Origin: Helicoverpa zea
Lineage: Eukaryota; Arthropoda; Insecta; Lepidoptera; Noctuidae
Direction: 5' to 3'
Length of the DNA stretch: 64,000 nucleotides
Assembly: GCF_022581195.2 (NCBI RefSeq)
Contig: NC_061470.1
Location: 1,116,001-1,180,000, forward strand
Position 1 is the first letter of the stretch; the number at the start of each line of letters is the position of its first letter. Below are positions 37,983-50,521 of this stretch, piece after piece. Under the pieces are notes generated by a model. It ran no database searches and had not been told where the DNA came from. It saw only the letters and a program-made list of their open reading frames with translations. The position numbers and the translations under genes were made by a program.

Positions 37983-39508
37983 GTTTACAAACGAAACATT
38001 TTTAATCTGCCTCTCACCGCCTCTTCGTCATGAAAACTAGGAGACATTTTACCTGCTAAAAACTATAAAGTAATGTAAAAATTTGGTCTCAGGAAATGTA
38101 TGTTTTATATGGCAACTGAATCTAACTTTATTTTATAAGAATTTAATTATTTCCGTCCTATTTTCTACATGATCATACATGCATGATAGTTACCAAAAAT
38201 ATTTCTCTCTTGAAATATAGAGACGTTTCTAAGTCATACCTGTAGGCCGCCATTTAAAATGGATTAATGAACTGACCGAAACTACACACAACAGCTTTGC
38301 TTCTCATACTAAAGTGTAAATAATCTTCCTTCATCTTATTCTAATAAACAATACAACCCTACGCCTAATAATGAAAACAAAAGACGATCAAATCCAAATG
38401 AAATCAAGCAATCAGCAATATAAAATTTGAAATGGAATAACTAAAATAAAAAAGAACTACATTCCTAATTCAATTCAATTCTTGGGACGTTTCGTTGGCA
38501 AGCGTTTCAAAACGAAAAGAATATGTCTGCCTGTTCTCTTTGTACAAATTAAATGAAACGAGTTTTAATGAACTGGGGCTCAGTTTCCACTGGAATGCTA
38601 ACGAAGGTAGGAAGTGAAGAACTGTCCTGTAATTAACTTTACTACTGTTTTTTAAAGTGACGACAGCTGCAAAAATATTCTTTTGCGTAGATTATATTTT
38701 TTTTTAGGAAATACTCAGTTTACATACATTTATGTAATGCAACTTAACAGCCTAGTTAGAATCATTGAACCTTTCTTAATAGAATCACCGTCAAATAACC
38801 ACTGTGTACAACCCACATAAGATAGATAAGTTGACAGCCTACGGAAAGACGATATGAATAAGAAGAGCCTTTGTCATAACTACTAACACAGTGGATGTTA
38901 GTATGACGATTGACAGAGAAAAATGGACGCGAAAAACATATTACGCCAACTCTAAATAACATGGAACACGACAGGATAAACATGGAGCAATTATATTAAT
39001 CAAGTTTTGAAAAATACCGAGGGATAGCATTTAAGGACACATTTTAAAACTATTACATTAAAGTCAGGTAAAGCATTTCCAAAATCACCATCTTTGCGAT
39101 AAAATCTACGAACTACATACAGCTACTGAACAAACCTTCATAATAATCTGGCACTGAAACTTCAGGCCTCGTGAATATTTAACCTGAAAGCTTAGTCGGC
39201 CTTCAGCTGAAAGCGGCGCTAATCAATATTCTATTAAGGTTTTATTGAAGTGGGAATAGGTAAGCTTAGTGTTTTCCTTTTACTTATGTAGTGTTCTGGG
39301 AAATGGAACGTTTGTAATGTATGTGGAGATTGTAAAAAGGTTTTATACAGCAGTTGTTATTTCACACATTTTTTTATGTCACATCACACTTATTTATAAA
39401 GGCGAAAATTTGTGTGCGTCTACATATGTCAGTAACTTCGTTACTCACATACAGATTTTGATGAAACTAGAAAATAATGTAGGTTATAATTCATACTTGT
39501 ACTTGAAA

Positions 39509-39600
39509 ATCTGAAATCACTAACCAGCATTGAGCAAGCGCGGTGATTAATACTCCTTCTCTGTGTGAGAGAAGGCCTGTGGCCAGCAGAGGGATGATAA
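39509..39600 (+). repeat. 3' fragment of the same SINE family
   Basis: It contains aaatcactaaccagcattga, gcgcggtgattaat and gcagagggatgataa, in the family order. Diverged and truncated. Confidence 0.7.
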
Positions 39601-41451
39601 AATACTAATGATGATAGTGATAAGTCAGAATAATATATAAGCTACTTAGACCGAAACAACGAATTTCTGTAAATACATAGGTATTTTTTCAGAGAAAATC
39701 TTTGTGTTTTCTTTCCCTATTTTATATCAACAATTTATTCAAATGCATTTCTACATTTGCTAAATTAACCCCATACGCTGACTGAAAACATAAGGGCAGT
39801 TTACGACATTTTCCTGAAGCGGGAGTGAGTACTTATTCGCCGTCGTTTCAAGTCCCCTAGACATAAAATATATGTGCATATGTCATGTTAAACGGTAGAT
39901 AGTATGAGCAATATTATCCTATGCATATGACCAAATAGACACACTGTAATGTAACTCAAATAATTAATTAGCTTATATGTTGTCTTTCTCAATGAATAAG
40001 CTACCTATTCTTAGAATTTTTTCAATCGGTTCAGCGGTTTCTAAGATAAGCGGGTTCAAATAAACAAACTGTTAAGCTTTATAAAATCCAGCTATCTTCA
40101 CCTTAAACCCTATACCAATTTCCAAAAAAAAAAAACAACACAAACAAACACACAGCATAAGTTCACTCGGCTGAACTAATGTTACCTCCTGTAGCACTGT
40201 AGTGTCTGTAGTGGCACTCCAAACTCCAGACAGCCGGGTTACAAACCAGACACAATAGTGTACCCACATTTGTGCAATCGATGGAGAAATGGTAACATAT
40301 GTGGTTGATAGAGGGTTGATACGGGTTTGCTTTCATTGCCTAGAGCAAAACATTTCATTGTTAGTATGGTTTTTGCAGGATACCTAGTACCTATCTACAT
40401 ATGTTAAGGTACTGTAATGAATATGTATAGATACTACATAAAAGAAACGAGGAATATTGAAAAAAAACTGAAAAATTGAGTGACCACTTACAGGGTTAGG
40501 TACAGGGTCAAATAAAGGTTTTATTGGTAACTATATTGAGTACCCAAGTTCCTTGGTTTAATTAAGCAATTAAATATTTCAGCCAGTAGATAGAACTATA
40601 CTATACAATAGCTTATAAATGGTTTTTAAATTGTTGAAGAAAAAAATAGGTAGTAGGTATGTATTTTAAAATAAACCCCAATAAAAAATTAAACAAACTG
40701 TAATTCCCCTTCATTAAAATACACACAAAAAAGTGTTATCATTAAAAAAATCAAAAAGTAGAAGTTGGAAAACCTAAGTAGGTACGTCTGGCAGACTGGT
40801 TGCGTGTCCCGCCCGCTCTAGAGCCCGCCCAGCGATCGATGTCAAATTGTCGCGACATTTGTGACGTTTCGGAAAAATACGTTTATTTGACAGCTGTGCG
40901 ACAGTTGACTGATAAAAATAGATTCGTTTTTTTTGTTTCTCTTTACTATTATAAAACCTTTATATTTAATACAAGTTTTACAAATATTGACAAAATCATC
41001 GGTAAATATTTATAGGTACTACGACAAAATACATTTATTTATTTTTTACAGAATTCATACTTTGCATCATTTTGTTTGTCTGAATGGAAAATACGATTCC
41101 ATCTGTGTAGTAAATATTTAAGGAATACAGAAAAAATACAAAAACAAAGCGCAATAAAATATTTTGATGTTTAAAATCAATTAAAACATTTAATTATCAT
41201 TTTATAAATCGTATTATTTACCTTATATAGTAGATTTACATATATTAACATAAAATGTAAAATATTGGTCGCTCTGGTATAATTTATCAATATTCTTTCA
41301 AAAAATAACGCCGCATAAATAAATCTAATTTTATCTATGCCAACATGATGCCAACACGACACACATGACGTCATATATTTAAAAAAACAAGTTCAGTAGC
41401 CGTCTTGTTATCTCAAGGACTGTATCGGTAATTTCGACTCTATCGTCAACT

Positions 41452-41524
41452 GGCCCTGTGGCGCAACGGATAACGCGTCTGACTACGGATCAGAAGATTC
41501 CAGGTTCGAATCCTGGCAGGGTCG
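41452..41524 (+). tRNA. tRNA-Arg (anticodon ACG)
   Basis: A complete cloverleaf can be read. The acceptor GGCCCTG pairs with CAGGGTC (one G-U pair). The D arm is TGGCGCAACGGATAACGC. The anticodon stem TCTGA/TCAGA encloses loop CTACGGA with anticodon ACG. The T arm is CCAGG-TTCGAAT-CCTGG, with a one-base discriminator G at 41524. The A-box and B-box promoters are internal. A TTTTT run at 41534-41538 is a good Pol III terminator. The intact stems and the absence of a SINE tail or flanking duplication separate it from the tRNA-like SINE heads elsewhere in the window. Confidence 0.95.
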
Positions 41525-41802
41525 CAGAAAATCTTTTTGTTTTTCTTATTTTTATATTTAATAACTAATTTCGCTGTAACTGAAGAGTACTAGATATACG
41601 TTCGCCTACAAAAATAAATGATACTAATACAGGCACTACGTGCATGTTTGACAAAAATAACCTTGAAAATCAATTACCCAACTTCCGAAACATGAGGGTC
41701 AAGTTTTTATTGCTATTTATTTTTTGTTATGTTGCTATCTTTAAACAGTGCAATATGATTGAATCAAATAATGTTCATCATTCATCTATTCTTATTAATC
41801 AC

Positions 41803-41880
41803 TAGCTTTTGCCCGCGGCTTCGCTCCCGTCAACTGACTTCTCTACTTTACCCTATTTTTTTTTCATAAGAACCTTCTCC
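41803..41880 (-). repeat. MINE-like repeat 3' end, reverse
   Basis: Begins actagcttttgcccgcggct tcgctcccgtc, the canonical end of the family, and is truncated after about 80 bp. It lies about 280 bp from the tRNA gene. Confidence 0.65.
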
Positions 41881-42204
41881 TGACAATAACAAACAACAAC
41901 AACACATTTTGCGATTCATTTTTATATTATAGATTTCAAAATCTATAGACAAATTCATTCAGCTAGAAAACTCAAAAAAGGTCGACTAGCCCATAGACAA
42001 TGCTTATCAAGAAGATCGATAGCCACCCCAAATTATGGTAAGTATTAGTTTAATTGCCCAGGCTATACATAAGTCTAAATTATAGCTTCTATGGGATTAA
42101 GTTAGCTTATGGTGATTTCTGATGTTATAGTTGAAGCTGTGGATTAGTTTGTGGGACATTCTGATTCGGTATTTATGAGGGGTGATGGTTTTTGAGTTGA
42201 AATG

Positions 42205-42398
42205 GGGTTGATATCCTTGCGAAAGTCTGTCCAGCTTTCGCGATAAGTTACTGAACTGATTTGCAAAAATTTGGTAGGCAGATAGGAAGCCTAGAGTCTG
42301 AGAAGCTCCATTGGCTATGTTTTATCCGGGCGCGGGAAGTAGTTCCCTCGGAAAGTTGGTGCAACCACGGGGAACATTCGGTACCAGTTCTAGTCATA
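42205..42398 (+). repeat. MINE-like repeat
   Basis: The order gcgaaagtctgtccagcttt, ttactgaactgatttgcaaa, aatttggtaggcagatagga and ttttatccgggcgcgggaag follows the family. A second fragment of the same kind occupies about 42825-42960, and another 43395-43515. Confidence 0.65.
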
Positions 42399-42960
42399 AA
42401 ATCAAAATAATAGTCCCATTTATAAATCTATTAAAAAAGTCAATACAAAAAACTTCGTATCAATTTTGAAAAAAAAAAAAACAAGATTCAAAATCAATCC
42501 TTAATCCGCCATATTGAATTTAAAATACCATAATGGATTGTCTCTTTCCAAGAAGTTACAACCAATTACATTCCCATAAACCAGGTTAGGTTATAGCTAC
42601 CTACTGCGTTTGGTTATGGCGTTATAATGGTGTTTGTAACACCATAGAGTTACCGAACAATGACAGCAAAGGTTAGAGATGAAACTACCTGCCTTATGTC
42701 AGGCACGGACGGTGTTTTGGATCAGTGGTTCCGTAGAAAATGCAAAGAAAGTTTCGATATTGTTTATTTAATTAGGTTTTATTTGCAATTTTTATGTAGG
42801 TAGGTAATATTTTTATTTATACTGAAAAGTCTGTTTGTATAGTCTTACAAAACACTAGCTGATTTGAAAAACGATATCGGAGTTAGATAGCCCATTGAAA
42901 CAGGCTTTTTATGCAGGTGACTGAAGTAGTTTTCACGTGACGTGGGAAGCTAGTAGGTAC

Positions 42961-44606
42961 TAGGCAGACTGGTCAAGAACGCCCTAGGCGTTAAGCCCGC
43001 CCCATTGTACTTTTTGTACAAGAATTATTAAACAAATAAACTAATAAGCTTTTATGATTCATGTACCTATAACATTGAAAACTCCGCACAATCGATACCT
43101 TCATAGAACGAAATTATGTGAAGAATCGATGTTTGTCCGGAATCAAAGGTATGTGAATAAATAATGAGACGCAGGTAATACAAGACACGCCACCCTGTCA
43201 CAAGGAATGCCAAACTTATTCCCTTTGCGATCACGCGATGAGGATTAATCTATAAATGTATGAAATCTAAAGGTTTATCTTTGAACCTTTGGGATAGTAG
43301 TTATGAGGAACCTTCTAGGACCAGCATGCATAAGTATTTGCAATGATCTATAGGTGACTTAGTTATTATAATGGAGAATTTGATTATTTGTATAATCGAG
43401 CTTTCTCAGGAACTACTGAACCGATATCAAAACATTTATCAAGGAATTGTCGAGGAAGGTGAACTATCAGAAGCTTTTTATCTGGGGGCGCTAAGAATTT
43501 CCCACAGGGCTAAGCTAGTTTAGCATGACTCGAATGGCGATTTATTTATACCAGTTAAATAAGTAATACTTCTGCCTGGTCTAAGTACATAAGCAATCAT
43601 AATTATTATTCATTTACATTTAAAAATGGTGAGTACCTATAAAGAGGAAAGCCTTGAAACGCAAGGATCTCTAAAAACCTTGGGTCAGACGGGAACGTGC
43701 CATCTCCGGCGCAGATTAACTTAAAACTTTAACAAAAAATGTAAATAATAGCCCTTGGGACCAAAGAGAATAAATCAAGGAGGTATTTCTTCTTATTTGG
43801 TTTCAACCAGTCGCTCATTTGATTGCCGATAGGTGCGAAGATTTGCGAATGGCAAAGTTAGACGAATGAATGACACATGTTAAAAATAAAATCACGCTGA
43901 GAAAATACTCGAGAAGTTAGGCAATTATGAATTCTATTTTTCTTATTTTTGTTTAAGTCTTAGTAATATGTTTCTATTGAAAAAGTCTTACAAGTACAGT
44001 CACCCAAAATTAAACTGCTACCTACGTAGAATCTCGTGCCAGTTCAACGATGTTTTGAAAGTCTCCAATTGAACCCAGTGCCTACCCAGTCATTGAATTG
44101 TACCTAGGTTTTCTTAAATAAATCTGGTCAAAGCTGAACCATAATTATATCAATATTCTTTGCTACATCTAAGTAATGATTATAAAAAATGACGAATTCA
44201 ACACTGATATTTTTAGATAACTTAGGTAGTACGTTACATCTGTATAGGTATTCAAAAGGAGACTGAATCCCAAAGACAAATAATATAATAGTTAATAAAG
44301 GAATGTATAGGTAGGGTATCCACGTAGCTAGGACATATTTGGGATAAATTCCTGTCTCGTTGTTATGCCACGTTGCATTGCAGGCATTTATGCGGCATTC
44401 CTTGTCTAACTACAAATCTAGGATATACACATGTAGTAAAGCAGACTTAATATAATTTAACACCTATTCTGTATAATAATCGTACAATGTTAAACATTGT
44501 GAACAAAAAAATCTCCTTAAAAATACAAAGTTTTTCATTAAAGACAGATTTAGGCACAGGTATTCACCATAGAGCCAAGCTAAAAACTTAAAACAACAAA
44601 ACTCAC
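42961..44606. other. No gene seen
   Basis: MINE-like fragment at about 43395-43515 and a retroelement-tail-like patch at about 42961-43025 (ctaggcgttaagcccgcccc). Otherwise plain AT-rich sequence. Confidence 0.55.
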
Positions 44607-44960
44607 CTCGACCAAAGAGAAAACCTTAGAATCACAGCACAAAACCTAGATTGTTTTTTTGTCTAGCACTTCACTGACAAGCACTGATTAACAAACGAAA
44701 CATAACACGAATGTATCTTAAAAACACCAAAACTAAACAATTTTGTATCAAAAACTGTTCAAATGTTTGAAAATATGGTTAGATTTGTGAGTTTTTTGTA
44801 TTATAACCTCATTCTCAGTTATAAATGTCGATTTATTTTGTTGTAATGTCGCGTTTGGACCTCCCCGGCGTTTGACAGCTGACTGAGTCGGAATTCGGGC
44901 GGCGGCGTCGCGCATGCGTAGTGCAAATAGGGGAATCGAGGGGAATTCGCAGACGTGTTA
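44607..44960 (-). promoter_or_regulatory. Possible promoter and non-coding first exon of a minus-strand gene
   Basis: A CpG-rich block (about 44865-44960, with gggcggcggcgtcgcgcatg) stands out from AT-rich surroundings. On the minus strand, about 200 bp downstream, are two arthropod initiator-like TCAGT motifs (44687-44683 and 44677-44673). About 70 bp later comes a strong donor, gtcgag|gtgagtttt (exon end 44607). This is the layout of a 5' UTR exon before a long intron. No downstream coding exon was identified in the window. Confidence 0.35.
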
Positions 44961-45536
44961 TCAGCTGATATTATAGCGACATTCATGCTTTTAGGGGATA
45001 AGCAGAATAGTGGCGTTGTCTTGTGTTCCGGACTTTACATGGAGACGTCGCGATGTAGGCACGCGATTTAGTAGGGCATTGAAATCTGTAGCTTATAGAC
45101 TTAAAGTTTTCAGCAATGTAACTAGGTAAGTGGCAATATTTTTTCTAGCTATTCCATTATATCCCCATTTCGTCTCCACATCTCTCAATCTCAAGATTGT
45201 TCCCACCAATCAATCAGGGTCGTAGGCGTCTAGGGGCCCGATTCTAATAATTTAATCGCTACTTTTTCTTTGAAATAAACGTTTATCCTTTTCTGTCATT
45301 CAATAATTAATCATTTGCCCCCTTACTTATAAAAATCTCTAATCACCCTCTAAGCAACATTTTAACTAATCACTACTAAAGCCTTAAGTAGTGATTAAAT
45401 GTTTGTTAAATCATGCTTAAGCAACGTTTATAAGTAAGAATTTTCTTAAACAGCCCTTAGGTAATACTTATTATTTAATTCACGTTTATAAGTAAGGCTG
45501 TTGGTCTGCAAATGATTTACGATTGCAATATGATTG

Positions 45537-46813
45537 TACCTCGTGTGTTCATAAATTTTGAGACAAAATAAAAGTTGCATATCTTTTTAAATAATAAACT
45601 TATATTTATAAAAAAATTAAAAAAACATTGAGTAGGTTAAATTAAAAATGTAGTATAATTATTATTAAAAATGACCACCCTTGTTTTTAATACATGCCCT
45701 TAGACGATTTGGCCAGTGATCAATGGCGGCACGAATCTTTTCCAGCGGAATTCGCTTCGCTTCTCGGACAAGAGCTCGCTTAAGTGACTCCAAGTTTGGG
45801 TTGTCCAAGTCTGTTTGAGAATAGTCCAGCAGGTTGAGGTCGGGGCTGGAGGAGGGCCATTCGTTCGCCGCAATGAAGGCCGGCACATTTTCCCTCAACC
45901 AAGCTTGGGTGGTTTTAGCTTTGTGGGATGGCGCCGAGTCTTGCTGGAAAACCCAATACTTGTTATGGAATAGGGTATTAGCCAGGGGTTTCACAACAGT
46001 CTCTAGAATGTCACTTTGATAATTTTTGGCTTTCACCTTGACGCCTTGCTGGCAGAAATGAAGCTGAGTGACACCTTCGTACGAAACTCCCATGACACTA
46101 GCCGGATGATGAGTACGCGAGACATTCCGTGCTGAAGCTGGGACATCCTTGCTACTTTTGGCATACACTTTATTGTTTTGTCGGTTGAACTTTTCTTCGA
46201 CAGTAAAGATTTTCTCGTCGGTGAAGACTATCTTCCTCGCATCGTGTCTCCTAAGCAGTACAGGACAACGTTCGCGTCGCAATTGACGAAGGCGATCGTT
46301 TAAAAAGTGTATTTTATTACGGCTATACGCCTTAACCTTGAGATCATATTTCAGTATTCTGTTGACTGAAACGCGCGAAATATTGGTCTGCAGAGCGAGT
46401 TTCTTCTGAGTGCGACATGGATTTTGGCGAAGTCGCTCTCGGATGACTTTCATGTTCGCAGGCGTCCTTACAGAGCATGGACAACCACTTCTTTGCCGAT
46501 CTTGTAAAGAAATTGTCTCCTCGTATCGTTTAATAGTGTAGTACATGAAGCTACGGCTCACACCAAAACTTTTCAGTTCTCGGAAAATGTCCATAGGTTT
46601 TCTTCCCGCCTTAAATAGTGAAATGACGGTCGCACTTAATTCTTTTGTTCCCTCCATTACGAGAAAATTTAAATAAAATAATCCGAAATCATAGATATTA
46701 AAAGTTAACATTCCAAATTCAAAATTAGAAAAAGAAATATACAGCAGCCAGTCACTTTTTTTTTATTTTTATAAGTAAAAAGTTTGTCTCAAAACTTATG
46801 AACACACGAGGTA
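45537..46813 (-). mobile_element. DD37D (maT-like) mariner transposon with intact ends
   Basis: The element spans 45539-46811 (1273 bp). It has 29-bp terminal inverted repeats starting CCTCGTGTGTTCATAA (left 45539-45567, right 46783-46811) that differ at one position. TA lies immediately outside both ends (45537-45538 and 46812-46813), the hallmark target duplication of Tc1/mariner elements. A single open transposase frame on the minus strand fills the element. Nearly identical ends and an open frame point to recent activity. Confidence 0.93.
45665..46657 (-). CDS. maT-like (DD37D) mariner transposase
   Basis: I start at the ATG at 46657 (MEGTKELSATVISLFKAG), which opens directly into the helix-turn-helix region; the frame stays open 18 codons further upstream. 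The product is 330 residues. The N-terminal HTH pair runs from SATVISLFKAGRKP to RQRSGCP. The catalytic triad is D in FTDEK, D in FQQDSAPSH and D in LNLLDYS, with 37 residues between the second and third Asp: the DD37D spacing of the maT group. Transposases of this group cut and paste DNA at TA. Compared with my memory of relatives, the stretch after LLDYS is about 8 residues short (QTDLDNPN in place of an IWS-like segment), so a small in-frame deletion may have impaired activity. The C-terminus IKNKGGHF is typical. Confidence 0.9.
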   Translation of the reverse strand: MEGTKELSATVISLFKAGRKPMDIFRELKSFGVSRSFMYYTIKRYEETISLQDRQRSGCPCSVRTPANMKVIRERLRQNPCRTQKKLALQTNISRVSVNRILKYDLKVKAYSRNKIHFLNDRLRQLRRERCPVLLRRHDARKIVFTDEKIFTVEEKFNRQNNKVYAKSSKDVPASARNVSRTHHPASVMGVSYEGVTQLHFCQQGVKVKAKNYQSDILETVVKPLANTLFHNKYWVFQQDSAPSHKAKTTQAWLRENVPAFIAANEWPSSSPDLNLLDYSQTDLDNPNLESLKRALVREAKRIPLEKIRAAIDHWPNRLRACIKNKGGHF

Positions 46814-48480
46814 GAGCAAACTACCGTATAGACCAAAATCACCAAAATAGCAGACTAATCGCAAACCAATCGAATGTCGTTGGAATACGATTGGTCTTAT
46901 ATTAGTCGCAGAATGCCCGATATGGTTAAAACCACAGATTATATAATAGTTACTACGTAACAGATAAATCACTCCATACAAAAAGGTCCATACCTACTGT
47001 TATAAGCACCTACAAGTTCCCCAACTACCTACAAATTCCTAGCTGCGTTATAAAATGAACCTTAAAAGCTCGAGCGCTTGATTGTTATTCCAATGCGATA
47101 GCGCACAGTTCAGTGACCGCAACCGTGCCGTGGCCGTGCTTAGGGTTGCTTCTTACAATTAATTAATATTTAAGTAGGAAAACAAAGTTACGCTTATTTT
47201 AAGATAGCCTTCTTTAAAACTGAGTTTTTAAATAAAAAGTAATATCAATAATATTTTTCTTTAGTTAACTATTGTATTGCCAACTAAAATGGAGTGTAGG
47301 TACATATTACTAAATATTAACTAATACGTAAGCAAAGGTAAATACTTAAGTAAAGCTTTCGTCAAAATCAAAGGCAGTTTCCAACTATTTTTTGAGCACA
47401 AGTGCCATACCCCATATGGTAGGTACAATTCCGTCGAGTGTTGATACATACCTAAAATTGGTTTCTGCGTAGCGACACGCGTAATGTTCCGAGTCGTCAT
47501 TAAGTTGGACCAGAACTATACCTACTTACACTCGAGATGTGTTTTGAGCTACAAAACTCACAATACAGTTCATATAACTAAGTAGGTATCTAAAGTAAAA
47601 TAAGTACCTAATGATCTCTGTTGTTAAAATCATAAAGTAGATAAGTATTAATTTATTTAAAAAAAATAGAATTACTAGATAAGTTCATAAATAGAAAATG
47701 TTTCTAAATCTTACAATAGTCGCATATAAACCAACACAACTCAAAATAATCCATCAGTTTGTTAGGTAGCTTAAAAAACCTAATAAAAACCAACAGCATA
47801 ACATGCCACGAAATAAAAATAATAATATTGGAACGCGCGCGGCGCGTGTGACTATTGAAAGCCCTGAGCCGCGTGGGGCTACCGGTAACCCAGCGAGCGG
47901 TAGGCATTTATCGCTCGCAAGTACGTCGAGTGACAGAGGCCTGTTAAAACTGCTATTGCGATCCGATTTCTATTCAATTTTTACATTATTAACTTAGGAG
48001 AATCGGGCCCCTGGTCGTTCCGCCATCTTTTCCGGGGCCTATCTAGGTAAGTATTTGCACTAAGTAAGTAGTTGCTTACACTAGCTTAATAAATTACAGC
48101 AAAAAATCTTGTAACATTATAATTACACCTAATTTCATTAAGAAAGCCCTTATCCTGAAGTCAAGGGCGATGAATTTAATTATCATGTTTAAGTATTGAC
48201 GTCTAGTGGCGTTAGTATAATTTCTAATCTTCTTCCGCGCCGTCGAGTGTGAAATTTATGAATTATGACGTGACCTGCCCTTCGAACTAAGTTTGGACGT
48301 TAATTCTACACGAAAAGGTAGGGTTTAGAAAACGTTTAAGTCGTCGGAACTGCTAATTTGAATTGAAAGACCTTTTATATTTTTATTTTTTAAAATTGCG
48401 TAGATATACCTATCATTTTTTTTTAACGTTTGATATAAGTATTTATGACATACTATTTTAGTCCGAAGCCGAAAATAGAT

Positions 48481-48559
48481 CTCAGTGGCGTGCACTTGGA
48501 GAGGCCTATGTCCAGCAGTGGACTGCGATAGGCTGATGATGATGATGATGATGATGATT
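48481..48559 (+). repeat. LINE-tail repeat ending in (GAT)n
   Basis: The sequence cagtggcgtgcacttggaga, then ggcctatgtccagcagtgga and ctgcgataggctgatgatga, is a common lepidopteran 3' tail related to the GCAGTGGGAC family. It ends in a GAT microsatellite. Confidence 0.7.
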
Positions 48560-48920
48560 TTAGTCCTTCAAATTTTTATAGAGAACAAAATCTTAATACC
48601 TACAGTACAATAAGGTAGGTATATACTTCATAGCTGTAGGACCTAGTCATAAATAGACCTTAATTGTTGGTCACCCTATATTTTACAATTTCCAGATAAT
48701 AAGAGTGATATTTTCCGAAATTAGTAAAGGCGCTTCGTAAGTAGCCCTTATTTTCAACCCATAGTAAACACAATCTACGTTAACGACCTGAAAAAATACC
48801 AACCTATAAATCTACAGTGTGCCGTTAAAATGTCATAACAGGGAGGGAGCATCGTAAATATCATAATATATTGTTACGTGAACGATGCTTGACTTTCAAT
48901 ACTCGCTTACCACGGGTAAA

Positions 48921-49312
48921 CTGCCTCTTTGTTGGGTTGACTGCCTCGTTGGTCTAGTTGTCGCAAGTGTGGCTGCTGAGCACGAGGTCTCGGGTTCGAT
49001 TCCCGAGTCGGGCCGAAATCGCTTTGTGGGTTTTAGAAGACTTTCACAAAGCAGCCCGAAGCCTGGAAGTTGGTGATTGATTCACCCGTGCATCGGAGAG
49101 CACGTAAATGTCGGTCCTGCGCCTGATCTCTTTCCGGTCGTGTCGGATTCCCGTCCCATCGGGCTATGAGAGTGAAGGAATAGGGAGTGCACCTGTGTCT
49201 GCGCAAATGCTTGTGCACTATAATATGTCCTGCGCAGTTGGCTAATCTCCTTACATGAGAACAGCCGCCGTAGCCGATAATCGGCTAGGAAGACATCATC
49301 ATCATCATCATC
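48921..49312 (+). mobile_element. tRNA-headed SINE with (ATC)n tail, copy 1
   Basis: Flanked by a perfect 12-bp duplication ACCACGGGTAAA (48909-48920 and 49313-49324). The head CTGCCTCGTTGGTCTAGTTG and B-box GGTTCGATTCC (about 48994-49004) are Pol III promoter elements derived from a tRNA. The body is followed by ATC repeats. The first 20 bp (ctgcctctttgttgggttga) look like a diverged extra copy of the head, absent from copy 2. Short frames on both strands inside it are not genes. Confidence 0.9.
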
Positions 49313-49944
49313 ACCACGGGTAAATAGATAAATAGGTATCTACCATTATGTAGGTAATATCGTAAAAAGTATGTATAAGCCTTATGTACCAACATGTCTC
49401 ACGTCCCTTGAAAACTACGCTTCGGACCTCAGTAAAATGTAGGTAGCCAAATTAAGTAGGTCGCTCGATAAATGAAACAAATTTTCATATCGGACCTAAT
49501 AGTTCCAGACATTAACATAATCAGCAAAAAGACAAATTCATCAACCTTTTTAGTAACAAACCAATTCTCTTTTTATAACATGAATGAATTCATATCTAGG
49601 TACATATTCTACCTACATCAGATTTCATTTAAAATCTCAAAACAGCGTCAATTAATTTGCCGCCAAAATCACAGCAGGCGTTTATAATCTGTCAGAGCGT
49701 TGTAGACGAAAATGGCGGCAATGGCGAGCGTCTCGTGAAAAAGTAATGAACCTTGACAGATTAGAAGACGGACCGACCTCCAACAGCCTTGTTATATATT
49801 TAGGAAGCCTGTTACAGGATTAATTAAAACGGCTTCCTTTTTTACAACTCGTAGTGTCGCTACAAAGATTGCTATAAATCCTGGTTTGGAGGTCACAGTA
49901 AAATAGGTGGCTCGTGGCTAAATAATGGCCACATGACACGATGA

Positions 49945-50009
49945 AGTTGCAGTGGAAGCTGATCCTAAAATAGTTGGGAAATGGCTAGGCAGATGATGAT
50001 GATGATGAT
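49945..50009 (+). repeat. (GAT)n-tailed interspersed repeat, 3' tip
   Basis: Only the end is present: ggaagctgatcctaaaatag, ttgggaaatggctaggcaga and a GAT run. Confidence 0.65.
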
Positions 50010-50521
50010 AGAAGTCACAAAATGTCATGTCTTCCTTAAAGTACATAAAATAAAAAATCGGTAAAAAACTTTTAAGTTAAACGGTTTTATATCTTATGTG
50101 CACTGAAAAATAAAAAATAAAAAAACGGTTACTTACCTATAAACCTACGTAGGTGGTCCCGGTCATATTAGACTAAAATAAAAACGTGGAAATGGGTACC
50201 AATGTGTTCATTATGTATGATAGACCTTTGATGGTGCCAAAAAGTCCAGCGTGAAATCTATGGGGTATAGAAGCTATATCATATTTTCACAAAAATAGGT
50301 TATGTTGATTTTAAAGATTATTTACATAAAGGACCATAAAAAAACAAGGTATATACTAACATTATACATGCGAATAGTAATATCACCATAGTTAAAGAGT
50401 TTGCCTGGTAATTAAAAGGTCTTGAGTTTGACCCCCTCCCATTGCACTATTGACATGAACCACACCGGATACAATTAAGTACCGACCTTACCTACTTCAA
50501 GAGGTTTCCCTGCTACGTGTA

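Larger units (their letters stand above)
35426..41451. other. No gene seen apart from listed repeats
   Basis: SINE fragments (37247, 37798 and 39509) and MINE-like pieces only. The 128-codon frame at 36372-36758 is low in complexity and is not supported by other evidence. Confidence 0.6.
45234..48013. mobile_element. Possible nested DNA element with GGGGCCCGATTCT ends
   Basis: GGGGCCCGATTCT at about 45234 and AGAATCGGGCCCC ending at about 48013 form a 13-bp inverted pair enclosing the maT-like transposon. The right interior (GC-rich, about 47830-47960) and the left interior with repeated TTTATAAGTAAG words do not resemble each other, and I see no convincing target duplication. It could be one element interrupted by the maT-like insertion, or two unrelated ends. 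Confidence 0.3.

Noticed and set aside
45700..46019. Short frames on both strands
   Set aside because: Other-frame shadows of the mariner transposase.
48885..49218. Frames over the 48.9-kb SINE, repeated at about 54 kb
   Set aside because: Both SINE copies show the same incidental frames; no coding role.
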